Of a DNA stretch of 64,000 bases, positions 14,830 to 30,350 are shown piece after piece. Origin of the DNA: Parapristionchus giblindavisi (Eukaryota > Nematoda > Chromadorea > Rhabditida > Diplogasteridae); assembly GCA_943737045.1 (NCBI GenBank), contig CALSFV010000012.1:992001-1056000 (forward strand). Direction: 5' to 3'. Position numbers and translations under genes: made by a program. A model generated the notes under the pieces. The model did not search any database. It was not told the DNA's origin and worked only from the letters and a program-made list of their open reading frames with translations. Positions within the stretch are counted from its first letter, which is position 1, and each line of letters opens with the position of its first letter.

Positions 14830-17183
14830 CATAAACATCTTTATTCGGTATCGGTCAATCAATAATTCACTGTATTACATTGTGGAGTTTACATCGCTGT
14901 AGACCAATCAATATGAGGAGCGAAGGCCTCATACTTCTCGAAAGACTCGGTCTGAAACAATAGATATATAATTAAATCCATTATTTTCGTCTTCATCACA
15001 AATACAGTATCATAATACGATACAGTACTGAGAGAAGATCAAAGATTAAAATCACAACAACACGTAAACATCTTTATTCGGTATCGGTCAATCAATAATT
15101 CACTGTATTACCTTGTGGAGTTTACATCGCTGTAGGCCAATCAATATGAGGAGCGAAGGCCTCATACTTCTCGAAAGACTCGGTCTGAAACAATAGATAT
15201 ATAATTAAATCCATTATTTTCGTCTTCATCACAAATACAGTATCATAATACGATACAGTACTGAGACAAGATTTAAGATTAAAATCACAACAACACGTAA
15301 ACATCTTTATTCGATATCGGTCAATCAATAATTCACTGCATTACCTTGTGGAGTTTATATCGCTGTAGACCAATCAATATGAGGAGAGAAGGCCTCATGC
15401 TTCTCGAAAGACTCGGTCTGAAACAATAGATATATAATTAAATCCATTATATTCGTCTTCATCACAAATAGAGTATCATTATAAAATACAGTACTGAGAG
15501 AAGATCAAAGATCACAACAACACATAAACATCTTTATTCGGTATCGGTCAATCAATAATTCACTGTATTACATTGTGGAGTTTACATCGCTGTAGACCAA
15601 TCAATATGAGGAGCGAAGGCCTCATACTTCTCGAAAGACTCGGTCTGAAACAATAGATATATAATTAAATCCATTATTTTCGTCTTCATCACAAATACAG
15701 TATCATAATACGATACAGTACTGAGAGAAGATCAAAGATTAAAATCACAACAACACGTAAACATCTTTATTCGGTATCGGTCAATCAATAATTCACTGTA
15801 TTACATTGTGGAGTTTACATCGCTGTAGACCAATCAATATGAGGAGCGAAGGCCTCATACTTCTCGAAAGACTCGGTCTGAAACAATAGATATATAATTA
15901 AATCCATTATTTTCGTCTTCATCACAAATACAGTATCATAATACGATACAGTACTGAGAGAAGATCAAAGATTAAAATCACAACAACACGTAAACATCTT
16001 TATTCGGTATCGGTCAATCAATAATTCACTGTATTACCTTGTGGAGTTTACATCGCTGTAGGCCAATCAATATGAGGAGCGAAGGCCTCATACTTCTCGA
16101 AAGACTCGGTCTGAAACAATAGATATATAATTAAATCCATTATTTTCGTCTTCATCACAAATACAGTATCATAATACGATACAGTACTGAGAGAAGATCA
16201 AAGATTAAAAGCACAACAACACATAAACATCTTTATTCGATATCGATCAATCAATAATTCACTGTATTACCTTGTGTAGTTTACATCGCTGTAGATCAAT
16301 AAATATGATGCGTGAAGGCCTCATACTTCTCGAAAGACTCGGTCTGAAACAATCGATATATAATTAAATCCGTTATTTTCGTCCTCATCACAAATAGAGT
16401 ATCATTATACGATATAGTACTGAGAGAAGATCAAAGATCACAACAACACATAAACATCTTTATTCGATATCGATCAATCAATAATTCACTGTATAACCTT
16501 GTGGAGTTTTACATCGCTGTAGATCAATAAATATGATGCGTGAAGGCCTCATACTTCTCGAAAGACTCGGTCTGAAACAATAGATATATAATTAAATCCA
16601 TTATATTCGTCTTCATCACAAATAGAGTATCATTATACGATACAGTACTGAGAGAAGATCAAAGATCACAACGACACATAAACATCTTTATTCGGTATCG
16701 GTCAATCAATAATTCACTGTATTACATTGTGGAGTTTACATCGCTGTAGACCAATCAATATGAGGAGCGAAGGCCTCATACTTCTCGAAAGACACGGTCT
16801 GAAACAATAGATATATAATTAAATCCATTATTTTCGTCTTCATCACAAATACAGTATCATAATACGATACAGTACTGAGAGAAGATCAAAGATTAAAATC
16901 ACAACAACACGTAAACATCTTTATTCGGTATCGGTCAATCAATAATTCACTGTATTACCTTGTGGAGTTTACATCGCTGTAGGCCAATCAATATGAGGAG
17001 CGAAGGCCTCATACTTCTCGAAAGACTCGGTCTGAAACAATAGATATATAATTAAATCCATTATTTTCGTCTTCATCACAAATACAGTATCATAATACGA
17101 TACAGTACTGAGACAAGATTTAAGATTAAAATCACAACAACACATAAACATCTTTATTCGATATCGATCAATCAATAATTCAC
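14830..17183. repeat. Segmental duplication within the array, copy B
   Basis: Copy of about 10.46-12.58 kb with one extra 233-bp monomer near 15.7-15.95 kb. The extra unit has the ACATTGTGG and GTAGACCAATC features of its left neighbour, so a simple tandem duplication of a monomer explains it. This copy also has a private change, ATAAAATACAG for ATACGATACAG, at about 15480. Confidence 0.8.
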
Positions 17184-18259
17184 TGTATAACCTTGTGGAG
17201 TTTTACATCGCTGTAGATCAATAAATATGATGCGTGAAGGCCTCATACTTCTCGAAAGACTCGGTCTGAAACAATAGATATATAATTAAATCCATTATTT
17301 TCGTCTTCATCACCAATAGAGTATCATTATACGATACAGTACTGAGAGAAGATCAAAGATCACAACGACACATAAACATCTTTATTCGATATCGATCAAT
17401 CAATAATTCACTGCATTACCTTGTGGAGTTTACATCGCTGTAGATCAATAAATATGAGGAGCGAAGGCCTCATACTTCTCGAAAGACTCGGTCTGAAACA
17501 ATAGATATATAATTAAATCCATTATTTTCGTCTTCATCACAAATACAGTATCATAATACGATACAGTACTGAGAGAAGATCAAAGATTAAAATCACAACA
17601 ACACGTAAACATCTTTATTCGGTATCGGTCAATCAATAATTCACTGTATTACCTTGTGGAGTTTACATCGCTGTAGGCCAATCAATATGAGGAGCGAAGG
17701 CCTCATACTTCTCGAAAGACTCGGTCTGAAACAATAGATATATAATTAAATCCATTATTTTCGTCTTCATCACAAATACAGTATCATAATACGATACAGT
17801 ACTGAGACAAGATTTAAGATTAAAATCACAACAACACATAAACATCTTTATTCGATATCGATCAATCAATAATTCACTGCATTACCTTGTGGAGTTTACA
17901 TCGCTGTAGATCAATAAATATGAGGAGCGAAGGCCTCATACTTCTCGAAAGACTCGGTCTGAAACAATAGATATATAATTAAATCCATTATTTTCGTCTT
18001 CATCACCAATAGAGTATCATTATACGATACAGTACTGAGAGAAGATCAAAGATCACAACAACACATAAACATCTTTATTCGATATCGATCAATCAATAAT
18101 TCACTGCATTACCTTGTGGAGTTTACATCGCTGTAGATCAATAAATATGAGGAGCGAAGGCCTCATACTTCTCGAAAGACTCGGTCTGAAACAATAGATA
18201 TATAATTAAATCCATTATTTTCGTCTTCATCACAAATACAGTATCATAATACGATACAG

Positions 18260-21246
18260 TACTGAGAGAAGATCAAAGATTAAAATCACAACAACACGTA
18301 AACATCTTTATTCGGTATCGGTCAATCAATAATTCACTGTATTACCTTGTGGAGTTTACATCGCTGTAGGCCAATCAATATGAGGAGCGAAGGCCTCATA
18401 CTTCTCGAAAGACTCGGTCTGAAACAATCGATATATAATTAAATCCGTTATTTTCGTCCTCATCACAAATAGAGTATCATTATACGATATAGTACTGAGA
18501 GAAGATCAAAGATCACAACAACACATAAACATCTTTATTCGATATCGATCAATCAATAATTCACTGTATAACCTTGTGGAGTTTTACATCGCTGTAGATC
18601 AATAAATATGATGCGTGAAGGCCTCATACTTCTCGAAAGACTCGGTCTGAAACAATAGATATATAATTAAATCCATTATATTCGTCTTCATCACAAATAG
18701 AGTATCATTATACGATACAGTACTGAGAGAAGATCAAAGATCACAACGACACATAAACATCTTTATTCGGTATCGGTCAATCAATAATTCACTGTATTAC
18801 ATTGTGGAGTTTACATCGCTGTAGACCAATCAATATGAGGAGCGAAGGCCTCATACTTCTCGAAAGACTCGGCCTGAAACAATAGATATATAATTAAATC
18901 CATTATTTTCGTCTTCATCACAAATACAGTATCATAATACGATACAGTACTGAGAGAAGATCAAAGATTAAAATCACAACAACACGTAAACATCTTTATT
19001 CGGTATCGGTCAATCAATAATTCACTGTATTACCTTGTGGAGTTTACATCGCTGTAGGCCAATCAATATGAGGAGCGAAGGCCTCATACTTCTCGAAAGA
19101 CTCGGTCTGAAACAATAGATATATAATTAAATCCATTATTTTCGTCTTCATCACAAATACAGTATCATAATACGATACAGTACTGAGACAAGATTTAAGA
19201 TTAAAATCACAACAACACGTAAACATCTTTATTCGATATCGGTCAATCAATAATTCACTGCATTACCTTGTGGAGTTTATATCGCTGTAGACCAATCAAT
19301 ATGAGGAGAGAAGGCCTCATGCTTCTCGAAAGACTCGGTCTGAAACAATAGATATATAATTAAATCCATTATATTCGTCTTCATCACAAATAGAGTATCA
19401 TTATACGATACAGTACTGAGAGAAGATCAAAGATCACAACAACACATAAACATCTTTATTCGGTATCGGTCAATCAATAATTCACTGTATTACATTGTGG
19501 AGTTTACATCGCTGTAGACCAATCAATATGAGGAGCGAAGGCCTCATACTTCTCGAAAGACTCGGTCTGAAACAATTGATATATAATTAAATCCATTATT
19601 TTCGTCTTCATCACAAATACAGTATCATAATGCGATACAGTACTGAGAGAAGATCAAAGATTAAAATCACAACAACACGTAAACATCTTTATTCGGTATC
19701 GGTCAATCAATAATTCGCTGTATTACCTTGTGGAGTTTACATCGCTGTAGGCCAATCAATATGAGGAGCGAAGGCCTCATACTTCTCGAAAGACTCGGTC
19801 TGAAACAATAGATATATAATTAAATCCATTATTTTCGTCTTCATCACCAATAGAGTATCATTATACGATATAGTACTGAGAGAAGATCAAAGATCACAAC
19901 AACACATAAACATCTTTATTCGATATCGATCAATCAATAATTCACTGCATTACCTTGTGGAGTTTACATCGCTGTAGATCAATAAATATGATGCGTGAAG
20001 GCCTCATACTTCTCGAAAGACTCGGTCTGAAACAATAGATATATAATTAAATCCATTATTTTCGTCTTCATCACAAATACAGTATCATAATACGATACAG
20101 TACTGAGAGAAGATCAAAGATTAAAAGCACAACAGCACGTAAACATCTTTATTCGATATCGGTCAATCAATAATTCACTGCATTACCTTGTGGAGTTTAC
20201 ATCGCTGTAGATCAATAAATATGATGCGTGAAGGCCTCATACTTCTCGAAAGACTCGGTCTGAAACTATAGATATATAAATAAATCCATTATATTCGTCT
20301 TCATCACCAATAGAGTATCATTATACGATATAGTACTGAGAGAAGATCAAAGATCACAACAACACATAAACATCTTTATTCGATATCGATCAATCAATAA
20401 TTCACTGTATAACCTTGTGGAGTTTACATCGCTGTAGATCAATAAATATGATGCGTGAAGGCCTCATACTTCTCGAAAGACTCGGTCTGAAACAATAGAT
20501 ATATAATTAAATCCGTTATTTTCGTCTTCATCACAAATAGAGTATCATAATACGATACAGTACTGAGAGAAGATCAAAGATCACAACAACACATAAACAT
20601 CTTTATTCGATATCGGTCAATCAATAATTCACTGCATTACCTTGTGGAGTTTACATCGCTGTAGACCAATCAATATAATGAGTGAAGGCCTCATGCTTCT
20701 CGAAAGACTCGGTCTGAAACAATGATATATAATTAAATCCATTATATTCGTCTTCATCACAAATAGAGTATCATTATACGATACAGTACAGAGAGAAGAT
20801 CAAAGATCACAACAACACGTAAACATATTTATTCGGTATCAGTCAATCAAGAATTCAATGTATTACCTTGTGGAGTTTACATCGCTGTAGACCAATCAAT
20901 ATGAGGAGCGAAGGCTTCATACTTCTCGAAAGACTCGGTCTGAAACAATAGATATATAATTAAATCCATTATTTTCGTCTTCATCACAAATACAGTATCA
21001 TAATACGATACAGTACTGAGACAAGATTTAAGATTAAAATCACAACAACACGTAAACATCTTTATTCGATATCGGTCAATCAATAATTCACTGCATTACC
21101 TTGTGGAGTTTATATCGCTGTAGACCAATCAATATGAGGAGCGAAGGCCTCATACTTCTCGAAAGACTCGGTCTGAAACAATAGATATATAATTAAATCC
21201 ATTATTTTCGTCTTTATCACAAATACAGTATCATTATACGATACAG
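18260..21246. repeat. 13-monomer HOR of 2987 bp, first copy
   Basis: Corresponding points lie 2987-2988 bp downstream in the next copy, for example the ends of the same monomer at 19250 and 22237. Private differences are few: a single-base deletion (AACAATGATATAT) near 20722, and GAATTCAATGTATT near 20856 where the second copy has GAATTCACTGTATT. The unit includes the divergent monomer with ATATTTATTCGGTATCAGTC. Edges are approximate. Confidence 0.85.
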
Positions 21247-24234
21247 TACTGAGAGAAGATCAAAGATTAAAATCACAACAACACGTAAACATCTTTATTC
21301 GGTATCGGTCAATCAATAATTCACTGTATTACCTTGTGGAGTTTACATCGCTGTAGGCCAATCAATATGAGGAGCGAAGGCCTCATACTTCTCGAAAGAC
21401 TCGGTCTGAAACAATCGATATATAATTAAATCCGTTATTTTTGTCCTCATCACAAATAGAGTATCATTATACGATATAGTACTGAGAGAAGATCAAAGAT
21501 CACAACAACACATAAACATCTTTATTCGATATCGATCAATCAATAATTCACTGTATAACCTTGTGGAGTTTTACATCGCTGTAGATCAATAAATATGATG
21601 CGTGAAGGCCTCATACTTCTCGAAAGACTCGGTCTGAAACAATAGATATATAATTAAATCCATTATATTCGTCTTCATCACAAATAGAGTATCATTATAC
21701 GATACAGTACTGAGAGAAGATCAAAGATCACAACGACACATAAACATCTTTATTCGGTATCGGTCAATCAATAATTCACTGTATTACATTGTGGAGTTTA
21801 CATCGCTGTAGACCAATCAATATGAGGAGCGAAGGCCTCATACTTCTCGAAAGACTCGGCCTGAAACAATAGATATATAATTAAATCCATTATTTTCGTC
21901 TTCATCACAAATACAGTATCATAATACGATACAGTACTGAGAGAAGATCAAAGATTAAAATCACAACAACACGTAAACATCTTTATTCGGTATCGGTCAA
22001 TCAATAATTCACTGTATTACCTTGTGGAGTTTACATCGCTGTAGGCCAATCAATATGAGGAGCGAAGGCCTCATACTTCTCGAAAGACTCGGTCTGAAAC
22101 AATAGATATATAATTAAATCCATTATTTTCGTCTTCATCACAAATACAGTATCATAATACGATACAGTACTGAGACAAGATTTAAGATTAAAATCACAAC
22201 AACACGTAAACATCTTTATTCGATATCGGTCAATCAATAATTCACTGCATTACCTTGTGGAGTTTATATCGCTGTAGACCAATCAATATGAGGAGAGAAG
22301 GCCTCATGCTTCTCGAAAGACTCGGTCTGAAACAATAGATATATAATTAAATCCATTATATTCGTCTTCATCACAAATAGAGTATCATTATACGATACAG
22401 TACTGAGAGAAGATCAAAGATCACAACAACACATAAACATCTTTATTCGGTATCGGTCAATCAATAATTCACTGTATTACATTGTGGAGTTTACATCGCT
22501 GTAGACCAATCAATATGAGGAGCGAAGGCCTCATACTTCTCGAAAGACTCGGTCTGAAACAATTGATATATAATTAAATCCATTATTTTCGTCTTCATCA
22601 CAAATACAGTATCATAATGCGATACAGTACTGAGAGAAGATCAAAGATTAAAATCACAACAACACGTAAACATCTTTATTCGGTATCGGTCAATCAATAA
22701 TTCGCTGTATTACCTTGTGGAGTTTACATCGCTGTAGGCCAATCAATATGAGGAGCGAAGGCCTCATACTTCTCGAAAGACTCGGTCTGAAACAATAGAT
22801 ATATAATTAAATCCATTATTTTCGTCTTCATCACCAATAGAGTATCATTATACGATATAGTACTGAGAGAAGATCAAAGATCACAACAACACATAAACAT
22901 CTTTATTCGATATCGATCAATCAATAATTCACTGCATTACCTTGTGGAGTTTACATCGCTGTAGATCAATAAATATGATGCGTGAAGGCCTCATACTTCT
23001 CGAAAGACTCGGTCTGAAACAATAGATATATAATTAAATCCATTATTTTCGTCTTCATCACAAATACAGTATCATAATACGATACAGTACTGAGAGAAGA
23101 TCAAAGATTAAAAGCACAACAGCACGTAAACATCTTTATTCGATATCGGTCAATCAATAATTCACTGCATTACCTTGTGGAGTTTACATCGCTGTAGATC
23201 AATAAATATGATGCGTGAAGGCCTCATACTTCTCGAAAGACTCGGTCTGAAACTATAGATATATAAATAAATCCATTATATTCGTCTTCATCACCAATAG
23301 AGTATCATTATACGATATAGTACTGAGAGAAGATCAAAGATCACAACAACACATAAACATCTTTATTCGATATCGATCAATCAATAATTCACTGTATAAC
23401 CTTGTGGAGTTTACATCGCTGTAGATCAATAAATATGATGCGTGAAGGCCTCATACTTCTCGAAAGACTCGGTCTGAAACAATAGATATATAATTAAATC
23501 CGTTATTTTCGTCTTCATCACAAATAGAGTATCATAATACGATACAGTACTGAGAGAAGATCAAAGATCACAACAACACATAAACATCTTTATTCGATAT
23601 CGGTCAATCAATAATTCACTGCATTACCTTGTGGAGTTTACATCGCTGTAGACCAATCAATATAATGAGTGAAGGCCTCATGCTTCTCGAAAGACTCGGT
23701 CTGAAACAATAGATATATAATTAAATCCATTATATTCGTCTTCATCACAAATAGAGTATCATTATACGATACAGTACAGAGAGAAGATCAAAGATCACAA
23801 CAACACGTAAACATATTTATTCGGTATCAGTCAATCAAGAATTCACTGTATTACCTTGTGGAGTTTACATCGCTGTAGACCAATCAATATGAGGAGCGAA
23901 GGCTTCATACTTCTCGAAAGACTCGGTCTGAAACAATAGATATATAATTAAATCCATTATTTTCGTCTTCATCACAAATACAGTATCATAATACGATACA
24001 GTACTGAGACAAGATTTAAGATTAAAATCACAACAACACGTAAACATCTTTATTCGATATCGGTCAATCAATAATTCACTGCATTACCTTGTGGAGTTTA
24101 TATCGCTGTAGACCAATCAATATGAGGAGCGAAGGCCTCATACTTCTCGAAAGACTCGGTCTGAAACAATAGATATATAATTAAATCCATTATTTTCGTC
24201 TTTATCACAAATACAGTATCATTATACGATACAG
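21247..24234. repeat. 13-monomer HOR of 2987 bp, second copy
   Basis: Near-identical copy of the preceding 3 kb. Identity ends at about 24252, where this copy has GATCACAAC (S form) and the first has GATTAAAATCAC (L form). It carries a private TTTTTGTCC for TTTTCGTCC at about 21440. The near identity implies a recent duplication or homogenisation event. Confidence 0.84.
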
Positions 24235-27200
24235 TACTGAGAGAAGATCAAAGATCACAACAACACGTAAACATCTTTATTCGGTATCGCTCAATCAATA
24301 ATTCACTGTATTACCTTGTGGAGTTTACATCGCTGTAGATTAATAAATATGATGCGTGAAGGCCTCATACTTCTGGAAAGACTCGGTCTGAAACAATAGA
24401 TATATAATTAAATCCATTATTTTCGTCTTCATCACAAATACAGTATCATAATACGATACAGTACTGAGAGAAGATGAAAGATTAAAATCACAACAACACG
24501 TAAACATCTTTATTCGGTATCGGTCAATCAATAATTCACTGTATTACCTTGTGGAGTTTACATCGCTGTAGGCCAATCAATATGAGGAGCGAAGGCCTCA
24601 TACTTCTCGAAAGACTCGGTCTGAAACAAAAGATATATAATTAAATCCATTATTTTCGTCTTCATCACCAATAGAGTATCATTATACGATATAGTACTGA
24701 GAGAAGATCAAAGATCACAACAACACATAAACATCTTTATTCGATATCGATCAATCAATAATTCACTGCATTACCTTGTGGAGTTTACATCGCTGTAGAT
24801 CAATAAATATGATGCGTGAAGGCCTCATACTTCTCGAAAGACTCGGTCTGAAACAATAGATATATAATTAAATCCATTATTTTCGTCTTTATCACAAATA
24901 CAGTATCATTATACGATACAGTACTGAGAGAAGATCAAAGATCACAACAACACGTAAACATCTTTATTCGGTATCGCTCAATCAATAATTCACTGTATTA
25001 CCTTGTGGAGTTTACATCGCTGTAGATTAATAAATATGATGCGTGAAGGCCTCATACTTCTGGAAAGACTCGGTCTGAAACAATAGATATATAATTAAAT
25101 CCATTATTTTCGTCTTCATCACAAATACAGTATCATAATACGATACAGTACTGAGAGAAGATCAAAGATTAAAATCACAACAACACGTAAACATCTTTAT
25201 TCGGTATCGGTCAATCAATAATTCACTGTATTACCTTGTGGAGTTTACATCGCTGTAGGCCAATCAATATGAGGAGCGAAGGCCTCATACTTCTCGAAAG
25301 ACTCGGTCTGAAACAAAAGATATATAATTAAATCCATTATTTTCGTCTTCATCACCAATAGAGTATCATTATACGATATAGTACTGAGAGAAGATCAAAG
25401 ATCACAACAACACATAAACATCTTTATTCGATATCGATCAATCAATAATTCACTGCATTACCTTGTGGAGTTTACATCGCTGTAGATCAATAAATATGAT
25501 GCGTGAAGGCCTCATACTTCTCGAAAGACTCGGTCTGAAACAATAGATATATAATTAAATCCATTATTTTCGTCTTCATCACAAATACAGTATCATAATA
25601 CGATACAGTACTGAGAGAAGATCAAAGATTAAAAGCACAACAGCACGTAAACATCTTTATTCGATATCGGTCAATCAATAATTCACTGCATTACCTTGTG
25701 GAGTTTACATCGCTGTAGATCAATAAATATGATGCGTGAAGGCCTCATACTTCTCGAAAGACTCGGTCTGAAACTATAGATATATAAATAAATCCATTAT
25801 ATTCGTCTTCATCACCAATAGAGTATCATTATACGATATAGTACTGAGAGAAGATCAAAGATCACAACAACACATAAACATCTTTATTCGATATCGATCA
25901 ATCAATAATTCACTGTATAACCTTGTGGAGTTTACATCGCTGTAGATCAATAAATATGATGCGTGAAGGCCTCATACTTCTCGAAAGACTCGGTCTGAAA
26001 CAATAGATATATAATTAAATCCGTTATTTTCGTCTTCATCACAAATAGAGTATCATAATACGATACAGTACTGAGAGAAGATCAAAGATCACAACAACAC
26101 ATAAACATCTTTATTCGATATCGGTCAATCAATAATTCACTGCATTACCTTGTGGAGTTTACATCGCTGTAGACCAATCAATATAATGAGTGAAGGCCTC
26201 ATGCTTCTCGAAAGACTCGGTCTGAAACAATAGATATATAATTAAATCCATTATATTCGTCTTCATCACAAATAGAGTATCATTATACGATACAGTACAG
26301 AGAGAAGATCAAAGATCACAACAACACGTAAACATATTTATTCGGTATCAGTCAATCAAGAATTCACTGTATTACCTTGTGGAGTTTACATCGCTGTAGA
26401 CCAATCAATATGAGGAGCGAAGGCCTCATACTTCTCGAAAGACTCGGTCTGAAACAATAGATATATAATTAAATCCATTATTTTCGTCTTCATCACAAAT
26501 ACAGTATCATAATACGATACAGTACTGAGACAAGATTTAAGATTAAAATCACAACAACACATAAACATCTTTATTCGATATCGATCAATCAATAATTCAC
26601 TGTATAACCTTGTGGAGTTTACATCGCTGTAGATCAATAAATATGATGCGTGAAGGCCTCATACTTCTCGAAAGACTCGGTCTGAAACAATAGATATATA
26701 ATTAAATCCGTTATTTTCGTCTTCATCACAAATAGAGTATCATAATACGATACAGTACTGAGAGAAGATCAAAGATCACAACAACACGTAAACATCTTTA
26801 TTCGGTATCGCTCAATCAATAATTCACTGTATTACCTTGTGGAGTTTACATCGCTGTAGATCAATAAATATGATGCGTGAAGGCCTCATACTTCTCGAAA
26901 GACTCGGTCTGAAACAATAGATATATAATTAAATCCATTATTTTCGTCTTCATCACAAATACAGTATCATAATACGATACAGTACTGAGAGAAGATCAAA
27001 GATCACAACAACACGTAAACATCTTTATTCGGTATCGCTCAATCAATAATTCACTGTATTACCTTGTGGAGTTTACATCGCTGTAGATCAATAAATATGA
27101 TGCGTGAAGGCCTCATACTTCTCGAAAGACTCGGTCTGAAACAATAGATATATAATTAAATCCATTATTTTCGTCTTCATCACAAATACAGTATCATAAT

Positions 27201-30200
27201 ACGATACAGTACTGAGAGAAGATCAAAGATTAAAAGCACAACAGCACGTAAACATCTTTATTCGATATCGGTCAATCAATAATTCACTGCATTACCTTGT
27301 GGAGTTTACATCGCTGTAGATCAATAAATATGATGCGTGAAGGCCTCATACTTCTCGAAAGACTCGGTCTGAAACTATAGATATATAAATAAATCCATTA
27401 TATTCGTCTTCATCACCAATAGAGTATCACTATACGATATAGTACTGAGAGAAGATCAAAGATCACAACAACACATAAACATCTTTATTCGATATCGATC
27501 AATCAATAATTCACTGTATAACCTTGTGGAGTTTACATCGCTGTAGATCAATAAATATGATGCGTGAAGGCCTCATACTTCTCGAAAGACTCGGTCTGAA
27601 ACAATAGATATATAATTAAATCCGTTATTTTCGTCTTCATCACAAATAGAGTATCATAATACGATACAGTACTGAGAGAAGATCAAAGATCACAACAACA
27701 CATAAACATCTTTATTCGATATCGGTCAATCAATAATTCACTGCATTACCTTGTGGAGTTTACATCGCTGTAGACCAATCAATATAATGAGTGAAGGCCT
27801 CATGCTTCTCGAAAGACTCGGTCTGAAACAATAGATATATAATTAAATCCATTATATTCGTCTTCATCACAAATACAGTATCATAATACGATACAGTACT
27901 GAGACAAGATTTAAGATTAAAATCACAACAACACGTAAACATCTTTATTCGATATCGGTCAATCAATAATTCACTGCATTACCTTGTGGAGTTTATATCG
28001 CTGTAGACCAATCAATATGATGCGTGAAGGCCTCATACTTCTCGAAAGACTCGGTCTGAAACAATAGATATATAATTAAATCCATTATTTTCGTCTTCAT
28101 CACAAATACAGTATCATAATACGATACAGTACTGAGAGAAGATCAAAGATTAAAAGCACAACAGCACGTAAACATCTTTATTCGATATCGGTCAATCAAT
28201 AATTCACTGCATTACCTTGTGGAGTTTACATCGCTGTAGATCAATAAATATGATGCGTGAAGGCCTCATACTTCTCGAAAGACTCGGTCTGAAACTATAG
28301 ATATATAAATAAATCCATTATATTCGTCTTCATCACCAATAGAGTATCACTATACGATATAGTACTGAGAGAAGATCAAAGATCACAACAACACATAAAC
28401 ATCTTTATTCGATATCGATCAATCAATAATTCACTGTATAACCTTGTGGAGTTTACATCGCTGTAGATCAATAAATATGATGCGTGAAGGCCTCATACTT
28501 CTCGAAAGACTCGGTCTGAAACAATAGATATATAATTAAATCCGTTATTTTCGTCTTCATCACAAATAGAGTATCATAATACGATACAGTACTGAGAGAA
28601 GATCAAAGATCACAACAACACGTAAACATCTTTATTCGGTATCGCTCAATCAATAATTCACTGTATTACCTTGTGGAGTTTACATCGCTGTAGATCAATA
28701 AATATGATGCGTGAAGGCCTCATACTTCTCGAAAGACTCGGTCTGAAACAATAGATATATAATTAAATCCATTATTTTCGTCTTCATCACAAATACAGTA
28801 TCATAATACGATACAGTACTGAGAGAAGATCAAAGATTAAAAGCACAACAGCACGTAAACATCTTTATTCGATATCGGTCAATCAATAATTCACTGCATT
28901 ACCTTGTGGAGTTTACATCGCTGTAGATCAATAAATATGATGCGTGAAGGCCTCATACTTCTCGAAAGACTCGGTCTGAAACTATAGATATATAAATAAA
29001 TCCATTATATTCGTCTTCATCACCAATAGAGTATCACTATACGATATAGTACTGAGAGAAGATCAAAGATCACAACAACACATAAACATCTTTATTCGAT
29101 ATCGATCAATCAATAATTCACTGTATAACCTTGTGGAGTTTACATCGCTGTAGATCAATAAATATGATGCGTGAAGGCCTCATACTTCTCGAAAGACTCG
29201 GTCTGAAACAATAGATATATAATTAAATCCGTTATTTTCGTCTTCATCACAAATAGAGTATCATAATACGATACAGTACTGAGAGAAGATCAAAGATCAC
29301 AACAACACATAAACATCTTTATTCGATATCGGTCAATCAATAATTCACTGCATTACCTTGTGGAGTTTACATCGCTGTAGACCAATCAATATAATGAGTG
29401 AAGGCCTCATGCTTCTCGAAAGACTCGGTCTGAAACAATAGATATATAATTAAATCCATTATATTCGTCTTCATCACAAATACAGTATCATAATACGATA
29501 CAGTACTGAGACAAGATTTAAGATTAAAATCACAACAACACGTAAACATCTTTATTCGATATCGGTCAATCAATAATTCACTGCATTACCTTGTGGAGTT
29601 TATATCGCTGTAGACCAATCAATATGAGGAGCGAAGGCCTCATACTTCTCGAAAGACTCGGTCTGAAACAATAGATATATAATTAAATCCATTATTTTCG
29701 TCTTCATCACAAATACAGTATCATAATACGATACAGTACTGAGACAAGATTTAAGATTAAAATCACAACAACACGTAAACATCTTTATTCGATATCGGTC
29801 AATCAATAATTCACTGCATTACCTTGTGGAGTTTATATCGCTGTAGACCAATCAATATGAGGAGCGAAGGCCTCATACTTCTCGAAAGACTCGGTCTGAA
29901 ACAATAGATATATAATTAAATCCATTATTTTCGTCTTCAACACAAATACAGTATCATAATACGATACAGTACTGAGAGAAGATCAAAGATTAAAATCACA
30001 ACAACACGTAAACATCTTTATTCGATATCGGTCAATCAATAATTCACTGCATTACCTTGTGGAGTTTATATCGCTGTAGACCAATCAATATGAGGAGCGA
30101 AGGCCTCATACTTCTCGAAAGACTCGGTCTGAAACAATAGATATATAATTAAATCCATTATTTTCGTCTTCAACACAAATACAGTATCATAATACGATAC

Positions 30201-30350
30201 AGTACTGAGAGAAGATCAAAGATTAAAATCACAACAACACGTAAACATCTTTATTCGGTATCGGTCAATCAATAATTCACTGTATTACCTTGTGGAGTTT
30301 ACATCGCTGTAGGCCAATCAATATGAGGAGCGAAGGCCTCATACTTCTCG
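24112..30350. repeat. Large segmental duplication in satellite, copy 1
   Basis: Matches the region starting near 31.46 kb. The offset is 7348 bp from 24.1 to 26.6 kb (shared AAACAAAAG variants at 24626 and 31974, and CAAGATGAAAGATT at about 24472 and 31820). It is 8035 bp from 26.6 to 29.94 kb (CTTCAACAC at 29936 and 37971), and 7802 bp beyond. The first step is an extra 687-bp trimer in copy 2 and the second an extra 233-bp monomer in copy 1. Inside, a seven-monomer unit repeats at 1607 bp (27966 to 29573). Confidence 0.83.

Larger units (their letters stand above)
11750..18427. repeat. Recurring hexamer-type units of about 1375-1381 bp and longer variants
   Basis: The variant AACAATCGATATATAATT followed by CCGTTATTTTCGTCCTC recurs with its TCGAT at 11750, 13131, 14506, 16353, 18428 and 21415. 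The first two gaps are 1381 and 1375 bp, each a hexamer containing one 228-bp monomer (extra T in GAGTTTTAC). Later gaps of 1847, 2075 and 2987 bp show monomers being added. The same marker is also found at 9683 and 57569. Confidence 0.78.
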
